From contig JADFLD010000012.1 of NCBI GenBank assembly GCA_022564535.1, forward strand, positions 1 to 13,343: a DNA stretch of 13,343 nucleotides, read 5' to 3'. Below, one piece after another: positions 7,381 through 13,343 of this stretch. Each line of letters begins with the position of its first letter. Position 1 is the first letter of the stretch. The notes under the pieces were generated by a model. The model worked only from the letters and a program-made list of their open reading frames with translations. It searched no databases and had not been told where the DNA came from. Position numbers and translations under genes: made by a program. The stretch comes from Gemmatimonadota bacterium. GTDB lineage: Bacteria > Gemmatimonadota > Gemmatimonadetes > Longimicrobiales > UBA6960.

Positions 7381-8928
7381 ATGAAGAAGACCCTGCTCGC
7401 GCTCCTGACACTGACGACGATCGCCACCGGCTCGCTCGAGGCGCAAACGTTTCCGACCGACGACCCCGTCATCCGCCGGATGTGGCAAGAGGGTATGGAG
7501 GAAGGCTCGCAAGTGTTCGACCTTGCGCAGGCACTTCTCGATTCGATCGGCCCACGCCTGGTGGGCTCGCCCGGCTTCGATGCCGCGGCGGATTGGGCTC
7601 TGTCCAAGTACGCCGCGTGGGGTATCGACGCGGAGAAACAGGAGTACGGAACCTGGCGTGGCTGGAAACGCGGATTCACGCACATCGATTTGATATCGCC
7701 TCGTGTGCGTACGCTCAGCGGGATGATGCTGGCCTGGAGCCCCGGTACGCAGGAGCCGGTCGAGGCCGACGTTCTGTTACTCCCCACTTTCTCGGGGACT
7801 GAGCAGTTCGAAGCCTGGCTCCCGCAGGTCCGGGGCAAGATGGTTGCGGTGTCGTTCCCTCAGCCGACGTGTCGGGCGCCCGAATCGTGGGAGCAGCACG
7901 CGACCAAAGAGTCGTACGCCCAGATGCGTGCGGAGCGGGAAGCGGCTCGGACCACGTGGGATCAGTCGCTCCGGTCCATCGGCGATGAACTCGAGGCACG
8001 CCTGGAGGCCGCCGGAGCCGTCGCGCTCTTCACGTCTCGTTGGTCCGCAGGTTGGGGGGCCGACAAGATCTTCTCCGCCAACACGACGGAGATTCCGAGC
8101 CTGCACCTCAGCTGCGAGGACTACGGTCTGGTCGCGCGTTTGGCCGAGCGAGACCAGTCCCCCCGCATTCGCCTCGATGCACGATCGGAAGAGCTCGGTG
8201 AGGTGCCGGCGTTCAATGTCATCGGACGCATCCCGGGCACGGAGCTGCCGAACGAATACGTCCTGCTCGGGGCGCACATGGACTCGTGGGACGGCGCGTC
8301 CGGAGCGACCGACAACGGCACCGGCACGATCATGATGATGGAGGCCATGCGCATCTTGAAGGCGGCCTACCCCAACCCCCGCCGCACGATTCTGGTCGGG
8401 CACTGGAACGCCGAGGAGCGGGGACTCATCGGGTCTACGGCGTTCGCGGCCGACAACCCGGAGGTCATCGACGGCCTCCAAGCCTCGTTCAACCAGGACA
8501 ACGGCACCTGGCGCATCGACTACATCCGCATGATGGGCTTCACCGGCGCGGGTGCGCACTTCGCGCGGTGGTTTTCAGCGATCCCCAACGAGATCACCGA
8601 TCACATCGAGCTCGACATTCCCGGGGTTCCGGAAACGGGCGGGAGCGACCACATGTCGTTCATCTGCAAGCCGGTGCCCGGGTTCCGTTTCCAGTCCAAC
8701 TATCCGGACTACCGTCAGTACACGTGGCACACGAATCTGGACACCTTCGACAAGCTCGTCTTCAGCGACCTGCGCAACAACGCGACGCTGGCTGCGATGG
8801 TCGCGTACATGGCCTCCGAAGATCCGGAGCGGGTGCCCAACGACACCCGGATCCTCCCGATCGACCCGCGGACGGGCGAGCCCGGCACTTGGCCGCAGTG
8901 CCGTCCACCGAGGCGGAGCGGCGGTTGA
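7381..8928 (+). CDS. secreted M28-family zinc metallopeptidase
   Basis: A 515-residue exported peptidase. Residues 1-21 are a signal peptide (MKKTLLALLTLTTIATG..EA). The catalytic domain has the full M28 set of two-zinc ligands: H299 in GAHMDSWDG, bridging D311 in GATDNGTG, the EE pair 345-346 in WNAEERGL (general base and ligand), D373 in NQDNGT and H450 in TWHTNLDT. Between about residues 105 and 270 there is an insert resembling a PA-like domain (GKMVAVSF...GAVALFTS), as in larger M28 aminopeptidases/carboxypeptidases. Enzymes of this family remove single amino acids from peptides; whether this one prefers the amino or carboxyl end cannot be read from the sequence. I chose the ATG at 7381 because the signal peptide begins there and GAAGGA lies shortly upstream; the frame is open further upstream but without sense. 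It may be co-transcribed with the response regulator 56 bases upstream. Confidence 0.92.
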   Translation: MKKTLLALLTLTTIATGSLEAQTFPTDDPVIRRMWQEGMEEGSQVFDLAQALLDSIGPRLVGSPGFDAAADWALSKYAAWGIDAEKQEYGTWRGWKRGFTHIDLISPRVRTLSGMMLAWSPGTQEPVEADVLLLPTFSGTEQFEAWLPQVRGKMVAVSFPQPTCRAPESWEQHATKESYAQMRAEREAARTTWDQSLRSIGDELEARLEAAGAVALFTSRWSAGWGADKIFSANTTEIPSLHLSCEDYGLVARLAERDQSPRIRLDARSEELGEVPAFNVIGRIPGTELPNEYVLLGAHMDSWDGASGATDNGTGTIMMMEAMRILKAAYPNPRRTILVGHWNAEERGLIGSTAFAADNPEVIDGLQASFNQDNGTWRIDYIRMMGFTGAGAHFARWFSAIPNEITDHIELDIPGVPETGGSDHMSFICKPVPGFRFQSNYPDYRQYTWHTNLDTFDKLVFSDLRNNATLAAMVAYMASEDPERVPNDTRILPIDPRTGEPGTWPQCRPPRRSGG

Positions 8929-8951
8929 GTTCTCTCGCAGCTATGCACCAT

Positions 8952-8972
8952 TAGCGGGCGCTCGCACCGCTA
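8952..8972 (+). terminator. possible weak terminator after the M28 gene
   Basis: TAGCGG and CCGCTA form a perfect 6-bp stem with a 9-base loop, 23 bases after the peptidase stop. There is no T-run, so any termination would be weak or factor-assisted. Its position before the separate PadR operator fits a transcription-unit boundary. Confidence 0.3.
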
Positions 8973-9024
8973 GGAACCTCTGGCCCAGTGTCGGACCGTG
9001 CCTTGCTGCGGTGTAGACTCATGC

Positions 9025-9056
9025 TCGTAGTCCGATTATCGTAGTCCGATAATCGG
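9025..9056. promoter_or_regulatory. tandem palindromic operator upstream of the second PadR gene
   Basis: CCGATTATCG (9032-9041) and CGATAATCGG (9047-9056) are perfect 10-bp inverted arms with five bases between. Each arm contains its own 9-bp palindrome, CGATTATCG and CGATAATCG, with centres 14 bases apart. In addition TCGTAGTCCGAT is directly repeated at 9025-9036 and 9039-9050. GATAAT (9048-9053) resembles a -10 element, so a bound dimer would block the promoter, but I see no good -35. The site ends 23 bases before the GTG of the PadR gene. This is most likely its own operator; its sequence is unlike the operator of the first PadR gene. Confidence 0.62.
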
Positions 9057-9079
9057 ATCCCGATCATGAGGAGTCCTCG

Positions 9080-9436
9080 GTGACGACGAAGTCAGAAGTC
9101 GACAGCTTCATACCGCTCAAGGCCGCTCATTTCCACATCCTTCTGAGCCTTTCCCAGAGGCCGGCGCACGGGTACGGCGTGCGTCAGGAGGTGGAGGAGC
9201 GCACGGGCGGTACGATCGTTCTGGCGGCGGGAACGCTCTACGAGACGCTCCAGCGTCTTCAACGCGACGGCCTCCTGGAGGAAACCGAGGTGCCGGCTGC
9301 CCTCCGAGAGAGAGCCAGCTCCCGATGGCGTTTCTACGAGGCGACTCCACTGGGGAGAGCCGTGCTTCAGCGCGAGGTCACGAGGCTCGAGGCGGACGTC
9401 GCCGCAGCCCGCGCTGTGCTTCCGGTGGCCGGCTAG
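9080..9436 (+). CDS. PadR-family transcriptional regulator
   Basis: A 118-residue short-form PadR. The winged helix spans about residues 12-85: LKAAHFHILLSL, HGYGVRQEVEERT, the recognition region AAGTLYETLQRLQRDGLL, and the wing SRWRFYEATPLGRAVL. A C-terminal helix (REVTRLEADVAAARAVL) should form the dimer. It starts at GTG 9080, with GAGGAG (9068-9073) six bases upstream. The tandem palindrome at 9025-9056 stands directly before it, which points to self-regulation. The ADOP permease starts five bases after its stop, so both are surely on one message. The sensed ligand is unknown. It has the same domain plan as the PadR at 4737-5093 but a different recognition region and a different operator. 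Confidence 0.93.
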   Translation: MTTKSEVDSFIPLKAAHFHILLSLSQRPAHGYGVRQEVEERTGGTIVLAAGTLYETLQRLQRDGLLEETEVPAALRERASSRWRFYEATPLGRAVLQREVTRLEADVAAARAVLPVAG

Positions 9437-9441
9437 CAACG

Positions 9442-12135
9442 ATGAAGAACGTGTTCGCGCGAGTTCTGCTCGCGTCCTACCCACGCGACTTCCGCGAGTC
9501 CCACGGTGAGGAGCTCGCCGCGTTCTGGGTGGCGCAGGGGAAGGAACGTCGGTATCGCGGGCCTCTGGGGGGCGTGCGCTTCGCCATAAACGTCGGGACC
9601 GACGCCGTTGTGGCAGGACTGAAAATGCGATGGCAAGAATCGAGGAAAGAGGAAGGGCTGATGAAGTCGATGTGGACGGATCTGCTTTATGCGCGCCGGG
9701 CCCTGATGGGTGCGCCGCTCTTTTCGTCGTTGGCCGTTCTGACCTTGGCGCTCGGGATCGGGGCGACGACCGCGGTCTTTGCGGTCGTCGACGGGGTGGT
9801 TCTTCGGCCTCTGCCGTACCCGGAGCCCGACCAGCTCGTCGTCGTGCTTCCCGCCACCGACCCCGAGCGGACCGACAAGGTGTCGTGGCCCGATTTCCGG
9901 GACTGGCGCGAGCAAGCCACTGGATTCGAGGGCCTGGCGGCGTATGCCGAGGCGGAAGAAGCGTTCGAGTGGAAGGGCGGAGCCGAAGTGCTCCCCGGGG
10001 CGCGGGTCACCAGGGACTTCTTCGACGTGATGGGCGTCCCGCTCAGCCTCGGCCGCACCTTTTCCGAGCCCGAGGACCTCGCGGGCGGGCCCGATGCCGT
10101 GATCCTTTCTTACGCTTTTTGGGCCGCCCGCTTCGATGGGGACCCTGATGTGATCGGGAGGACCGTGCCCATCGACGGGGGTTCGGTACCCGTGGTGGGC
10201 GTTGCGGCGGAGGGTTTCTCTGCTCCGTTCGATGACACGCGGTACTGGATACCTGTCCAGGAAGACCAACTCCTGGCCGACGTCGGGCTTCCTACAGGGA
10301 CGAGGACGCTGAGCTTTCTGAGCGTCGTCGGACGCCTGGAAGTCGAAGCCGGCATCGTCCCTACGGGAATGGCGCTCCGTGCCCTAGCACGTCGGATCGA
10401 CGAGTCGGTCGGGAAGTCGGAGGGTCAGTTGAGTGACGTCACCCTCGTGCCCCTGGGCGAGTGGATGGTCGGCGACGTCACGCAGACGCTGTTCTTCTTG
10501 CTGGCGGCCGCGGGCCTGGTCCTCGTGGTGGCGGCGGCCAACGTGGCGGGACTCGCGATCAGCCGGGCCGCTGTACGTCAGCGAGAGCTAGCCGTCAGGG
10601 CGGCGCTCGGGGCCGGTCGCGGACGGCTGCTCCGGCAGCTCATGACCGAAAGCGCAGTACTCTCGGTGGCGGCTGGATTTCTCGGCCTTCTCCTCGCGTG
10701 GGGGGGACAGTCGGTGCTCATGGACTTGGCTCCTGCGGGGCTCCCGCGGGCCGCCGGGGTCGACATGGGGACATCGACGCTGGCCTTCGCGATGGTCGCT
10801 ACTTTGGGGAGCGGCTTGCTCTTCGGGTTGCTCCCGAGTCTGCAGGCGTCGAGAGGTGACCCGTCTCGCGACCTGTCCGGGGCCAGAGGCTCGAGCGGAA
10901 GCCCGCGCGCGCTGCGACCCCAACAACTCCTCGTCTCGTTTCAGTTCGCGATCTCTGTCGTATTGCTGACAGGCGCCATCTTGCTCACGAGCAGTTTCAG
11001 TCGGCTCCTGAGAGTGGATCGTGGATTCGACACGGAGTCGATCGTCCTCGCGACGGTGGCACCGTCCTCGGAGCGGTATGCATCTCCGGAGGAGGTCCAG
11101 GCTCTCTATGCGCAGATCCTCGACGAGGTCAGGGCGCTGCCCGGCGTCTCGAGCGCGAGCACGACGTACTCTCCACCCCTCTTCGGCAACGGATTCCGCA
11201 CGACGATCCTCGCGGAGGGTGAAGTCGACGACGATACAAACGAGATTTGGGCCGGTACGGTCATCATCGGGGGTGACTACCTCGCGACGAACGGAATTCA
11301 GCTGCTGCGCGGGCGGGGATTCGACGCGTCCGATCGGTTGGGAGAACCGCTCGTCGTGATCGTGAACCAGACCTTGGCGAACCGGCTGTGGCCGGGTGAG
11401 GATCCGCTGGGCAAGCGGTTCGAGTTCGCGGGCGGACTGCGCGGGAGTGCCGATTCGTTCGATCGCGCCTTCTTTCCCGATGAGTTCATGACCGTAGTTG
11501 GCGTTGCCGAAGACATCCGGCGCGAGAGCCTGGAGTCAGCTCCTGAGGCCGAGTACTACCGACCCCACGCGCAGATCACCTGGAGATTCCAGTACCTGAT
11601 GGTGCGCACTGCAGGGGACCCGACGCAGCTGACCGAACGGTTGCGCGAAGCAATATGGGGTGTCGATCCGACGATCCCCGTGCGGGACGTCCGTACGCTC
11701 GATGCGCAGGTGAGGGAATCCGTTTCTGCGCAGCGTTTCCGGGTGCTGTTGCTCACGACCTTCGCAGGGCTCACCTGTCTGCTCGCGATGGTCGGGCTCT
11801 ACGCGGTCATGGCTCTCGCGGTCAACCGGCGCATGCGTGAGACGGGAATTCGAATCGCGCTCGGGGCGAGCCGCGGCGACGTCATGAGGGGTGTAATGAC
11901 GCGTGGGCTCAGGCTCGTGTCGATAGGAGTGCTGGTCGGACTGGGGGTGGCGTGGGCCGGCACGGAGCTTCTTGCTTCTCTGCTCTCGTCGATGCTCTTC
12001 GAGGTGGAGGCGACGGATCCGCTGACATACGCGCTCGTGGTCTTGGTCCCTGCCGGGGTAGGCCTCGTGGCGTGCTACTTGCCTGCCCGGCGGGCGAGTC
12101 GGGTCGACCCGGTGGTGTCGCTGCAGCAAGAGTGA
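9442..12135 (+). CDS. ADOP-type permease with N-terminal prefix domain
   Basis: An 897-residue duplicated MacB/FtsX-like permease. Residues 1-70 are the soluble prefix domain (LLASYPRDFRESHGEELAAF) found in PadR-linked ADOPs. The core starts about residue 74 (MKSMWTDLLYARRALMG) with the first membrane segment LALGIGATTAVFAVVDG. The mid signature, ACANVAN in its relatives, reads AAANVAGL near 363, followed by ELAVRAALGAGRGRL. After a second periplasmic domain come RRMRETGIRIALGASRGD near 795 and the ending YLPARRASRVDPVVSLQQE. I count eight membrane segments. I chose the ATG at 9442 because it follows the PadR stop by five bases and begins the prefix domain; the frame is open further upstream but only as an overlap with padR. 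No clear ribosome site precedes it, so coupling to PadR translation is likely. No ABC ATPase gene is nearby. It is the last gene before a terminator. Confidence 0.93.
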   Translation: MKNVFARVLLASYPRDFRESHGEELAAFWVAQGKERRYRGPLGGVRFAINVGTDAVVAGLKMRWQESRKEEGLMKSMWTDLLYARRALMGAPLFSSLAVLTLALGIGATTAVFAVVDGVVLRPLPYPEPDQLVVVLPATDPERTDKVSWPDFRDWREQATGFEGLAAYAEAEEAFEWKGGAEVLPGARVTRDFFDVMGVPLSLGRTFSEPEDLAGGPDAVILSYAFWAARFDGDPDVIGRTVPIDGGSVPVVGVAAEGFSAPFDDTRYWIPVQEDQLLADVGLPTGTRTLSFLSVVGRLEVEAGIVPTGMALRALARRIDESVGKSEGQLSDVTLVPLGEWMVGDVTQTLFFLLAAAGLVLVVAAANVAGLAISRAAVRQRELAVRAALGAGRGRLLRQLMTESAVLSVAAGFLGLLLAWGGQSVLMDLAPAGLPRAAGVDMGTSTLAFAMVATLGSGLLFGLLPSLQASRGDPSRDLSGARGSSGSPRALRPQQLLVSFQFAISVVLLTGAILLTSSFSRLLRVDRGFDTESIVLATVAPSSERYASPEEVQALYAQILDEVRALPGVSSASTTYSPPLFGNGFRTTILAEGEVDDDTNEIWAGTVIIGGDYLATNGIQLLRGRGFDASDRLGEPLVVIVNQTLANRLWPGEDPLGKRFEFAGGLRGSADSFDRAFFPDEFMTVVGVAEDIRRESLESAPEAEYYRPHAQITWRFQYLMVRTAGDPTQLTERLREAIWGVDPTIPVRDVRTLDAQVRESVSAQRFRVLLLTTFAGLTCLLAMVGLYAVMALAVNRRMRETGIRIALGASRGDVMRGVMTRGLRLVSIGVLVGLGVAWAGTELLASLLSSMLFEVEATDPLTYALVVLVPAGVGLVACYLPARRASRVDPVVSLQQE
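9648..9657 (+). promoter_or_regulatory. possible internal ribosome site at the prefix/permease junction
   Basis: AGAGGAAGGG lies three bases before an in-frame ATG (9661, codon 74) where the permease core begins. The spacing is short from the last G but about seven bases from the AGAGG part. It is the counterpart of the 4445-4451 site in the other prefixed permease. Confidence 0.3.
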
Positions 12136-12145
12136 AGGCCGGGCG

Positions 12146-12176
12146 GGGCGCGCGCGCCGCCACGCGCCGCGCGCCC
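12146..12176. other. very GC-rich hairpin just after the ADOP gene
   Basis: GGGCGCGCG (12146-12154) and CGCGCGCCC (12168-12176) make a perfect 9-bp stem with a 13-base loop, 11 bases after the permease stop. No T-run follows. It may aid termination or protect the message end, or simply reflect alternating GC sequence that can pair in several ways. Confidence 0.4.
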
Positions 12177-12197
12177 GGGCCGCTCTCACGACCGGTT

Positions 12198-12233
12198 ACT
12201 GGCGGCGGTGCCTTATGCGCCGCCGGCCAGTTT
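12198..12233. terminator. terminator between the convergent ADOP and phosphatase-fold genes
   Basis: ACTGGC + GGCGGTGC pairs with GCGCCGCC + GCCAGT, a 14-bp stem with one bulged G (12225), one G-T pair and the loop CTTAT. On the plus strand TTTCTC follows, a short T-rich tail. The stem sits between the stops of two converging genes (12135 and 12235) and could stop transcription from both sides; the minus-strand side has no T-run, so it is weaker in that direction. Confidence 0.6.
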
Positions 12234-12234
12234 C

Positions 12235-13343
12235 TCAGCGCCAGGCGTTCGGAGTTCGAAACGTCGCGACGAGTCCTGCGTGATCGGACGGCCAGAGTCC
12301 CTCTGGCGTGAGGTCTGAACGCTCCTCACCGACCACCTCGGCCCGGAAGAGGCCACGCATGCTGCCCCAGTGCTCCGCGCGGTCGTCCGAGGACCGCACG
12401 AGGATGAAGTCGATGCGCTCATCAAGCTCGGAGTCTTCGCGCAGGTTCGGGGCCTGACAGCAGGTCACGCCCGACGCTCTCCGGTGTTTCGGCGAACTCG
12501 ACCAGACGTCCGCGAATCCTGCGGCGATCAGGTTGTCGTACGTCGGAGTCCACGATGGAGCCCCGTCGCTTGCCGCCGCATCCGAATTCAGGTCGCCCGC
12601 GATGATCGTGACGCCTTCGAGGCCGGCCACGATTGAATTCTGGAGCTCGTTGGCCTGGGCGTCGTGTATCGGCCCAATTCCCTGTGTTTCCAAGTGGGTC
12701 GCCACGAGGTGGTGCATCGTTCCCTCGTGGTCGACGCTGAGACGGGCCCACCCACGGCGCAGCTCGACTTGTGCACTGAGCGGAAAGCTGGCCGCGTAGA
12801 GCCCTTGGGCCGTCCCTACCTCCGTGACGTCGGAACGTCTGAGAATCACGACGCGATCCGTGAACGCGAGGTATTCCGTGAGGCCCACCGCCGGGTCGAA
12901 GCCGAGGGGTAGCGCGGCGGAGGTCGTTTCCTGTACCACCGCCGTCTCGTACGGCAAGTCGCGGCTTGCGATCTCGGCCTCGATTGCCGCAAGCAGGTCT
13001 ATTCCTCCCGTAGGCGAGAACGACCCGTCCAGAACGGTGAACCGCAGAACCTCCTGCAAGGCCACGACGTGCGGACGGCGGGCGTCGATCTCGTCTACGA
13101 GTTCTGCGATCCGCTCGGGGATGCTGCTGGCCTGAACCTCTGCCCAGAACTCCTTCGTGGCGGCCACGATCGCGAGTAGCTGATCCGGGTCGTTGAGGTC
13201 GAGACTGAAGAGCGGCCCGGTGTCGCCTCCGAGGTACACGTTTTGCGTGTAGACTGTGAATCCGTTGGGTTGGATGTCTCCGCCCCGCGAGATGCCGAAT
13301 TGCGGCTCGACGGGCGACGGGGTCTCGTCCAGGCAGGCGGCCG
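12235..13343 (-). CDS. endonuclease/exonuclease/phosphatase-fold lipoprotein, N-terminus beyond the right edge
   Basis: The frame is open from the right edge to the TGA at 12235, about 368 visible residues. An internal GTG at 13239 is not the start, because the reading continues upstream as GFTVYTQNVYLGGD, the normal first strand of this fold. The motifs are complete: QN in YTQNVYLG, the metal-binding Glu in VALQEVL, the TH in HLVATHLETQ, GDLNSD, the ERIDFILV strand and the final WPSDHAGL. This fold includes DNases, sphingomyelinases and other phosphodiesterases; the substrate cannot be named. The first visible residues are AAC followed by LDETPSPVEP, which looks like the end of a lipobox and a flexible linker. 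That would make the protein a lipoprotein, with the signal peptide and start codon lying just outside. It converges on the ADOP gene, with a shared terminator between them. Confidence 0.87.
   Translation of the reverse strand, partial: AACLDETPSPVEPQFGISRGGDIQPNGFTVYTQNVYLGGDTGPLFSLDLNDPDQLLAIVAATKEFWAEVQASSIPERIAELVDEIDARRPHVVALQEVLRFTVLDGSFSPTGGIDLLAAIEAEIASRDLPYETAVVQETTSAALPLGFDPAVGLTEYLAFTDRVVILRRSDVTEVGTAQGLYAASFPLSAQVELRRGWARLSVDHEGTMHHLVATHLETQGIGPIHDAQANELQNSIVAGLEGVTIIAGDLNSDAAASDGAPSWTPTYDNLIAAGFADVWSSSPKHRRASGVTCCQAPNLREDSELDERIDFILVRSSDDRAEHWGSMRGLFRAEVVGEERSDLTPEGLWPSDHAGLVATFRTPNAWR

Noticed and set aside
7777..8559. Minus-strand open frame of 260 codons
   Set aside because: Antisense to the M28 catalytic domain, which has all five zinc-ligand motifs on the plus strand.
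9325..9441. In-frame upstream extension of the third ADOP permease
   Set aside because: This stretch is the 3' part of the PadR gene read in another frame. The prefix domain begins at ATG 9442, five bases after the PadR stop.
1..13343. CRISPR array, tRNA or rRNA genes, insertion sequences, phage genes
   Set aside because: I saw no regularly spaced repeats, no cloverleaf or rRNA-like sequence, and no transposase, integrase or phage motifs on either strand.

Overview
The window is high-GC bacterial DNA with eight genes packed on both strands. It carries two PadR regulator / two-part MacB-FtsX-like permease modules of the type called ADOP (acidobacterial duplicated orphan permease), three genes for exported or lipid-anchored hydrolases, and a response regulator with an HD-GYP output domain. 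Dense PadR-ADOP modules beside exported M28 peptidases and creatininase-like proteins are typical of Acidobacteriota and Gemmatimonadota. I lean to an uncultured Gemmatimonadota-like organism, but the phylum is an inference, not something the sequence proves.

Layout. Minus strand, read right to left from 6094: a secreted creatininase-family protein (6094-5240); a palindromic operator (5120-5142); a PadR regulator (5093-4737); a full-length ADOP permease, translationally coupled to PadR (4735-2000); and a second ADOP permease (1871 to the left edge) whose C-terminus lies outside the window. Plus strand, diverging from the creatininase gene: a receiver/HD-GYP response regulator (about 6245-7324) preceded by a 10-bp inverted repeat; a secreted M28 metallopeptidase (7381-8928); a second operator (9025-9056); a second PadR (9080-9436); and a third ADOP permease (9442-12135). 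A strong hairpin (12198-12233) separates this last gene from a convergent endonuclease/exonuclease/phosphatase-fold lipoprotein gene (13343-12235), which is cut by the right edge just at its lipobox.

How the parts may work together. Each PadR gene sits directly before an ADOP gene, with its own and clearly different palindromic operator upstream, so each module looks self-regulated and separately controlled. None of the three permeases has an ABC ATPase gene beside it, so any ATPase must be encoded elsewhere. The peptidase, the creatininase-like protein and the phosphatase-fold lipoprotein all carry export signals or the visible end of one, so the region is weighted towards envelope and extracytoplasmic functions. 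A common substrate or pathway cannot be shown from sequence alone. Points worth a second look are the altered metal-site motifs in the creatininase-like and HD-GYP proteins, the two unlike operators, and the ribosome-site-plus-ATG found at the prefix/permease junction in both prefixed ADOPs.
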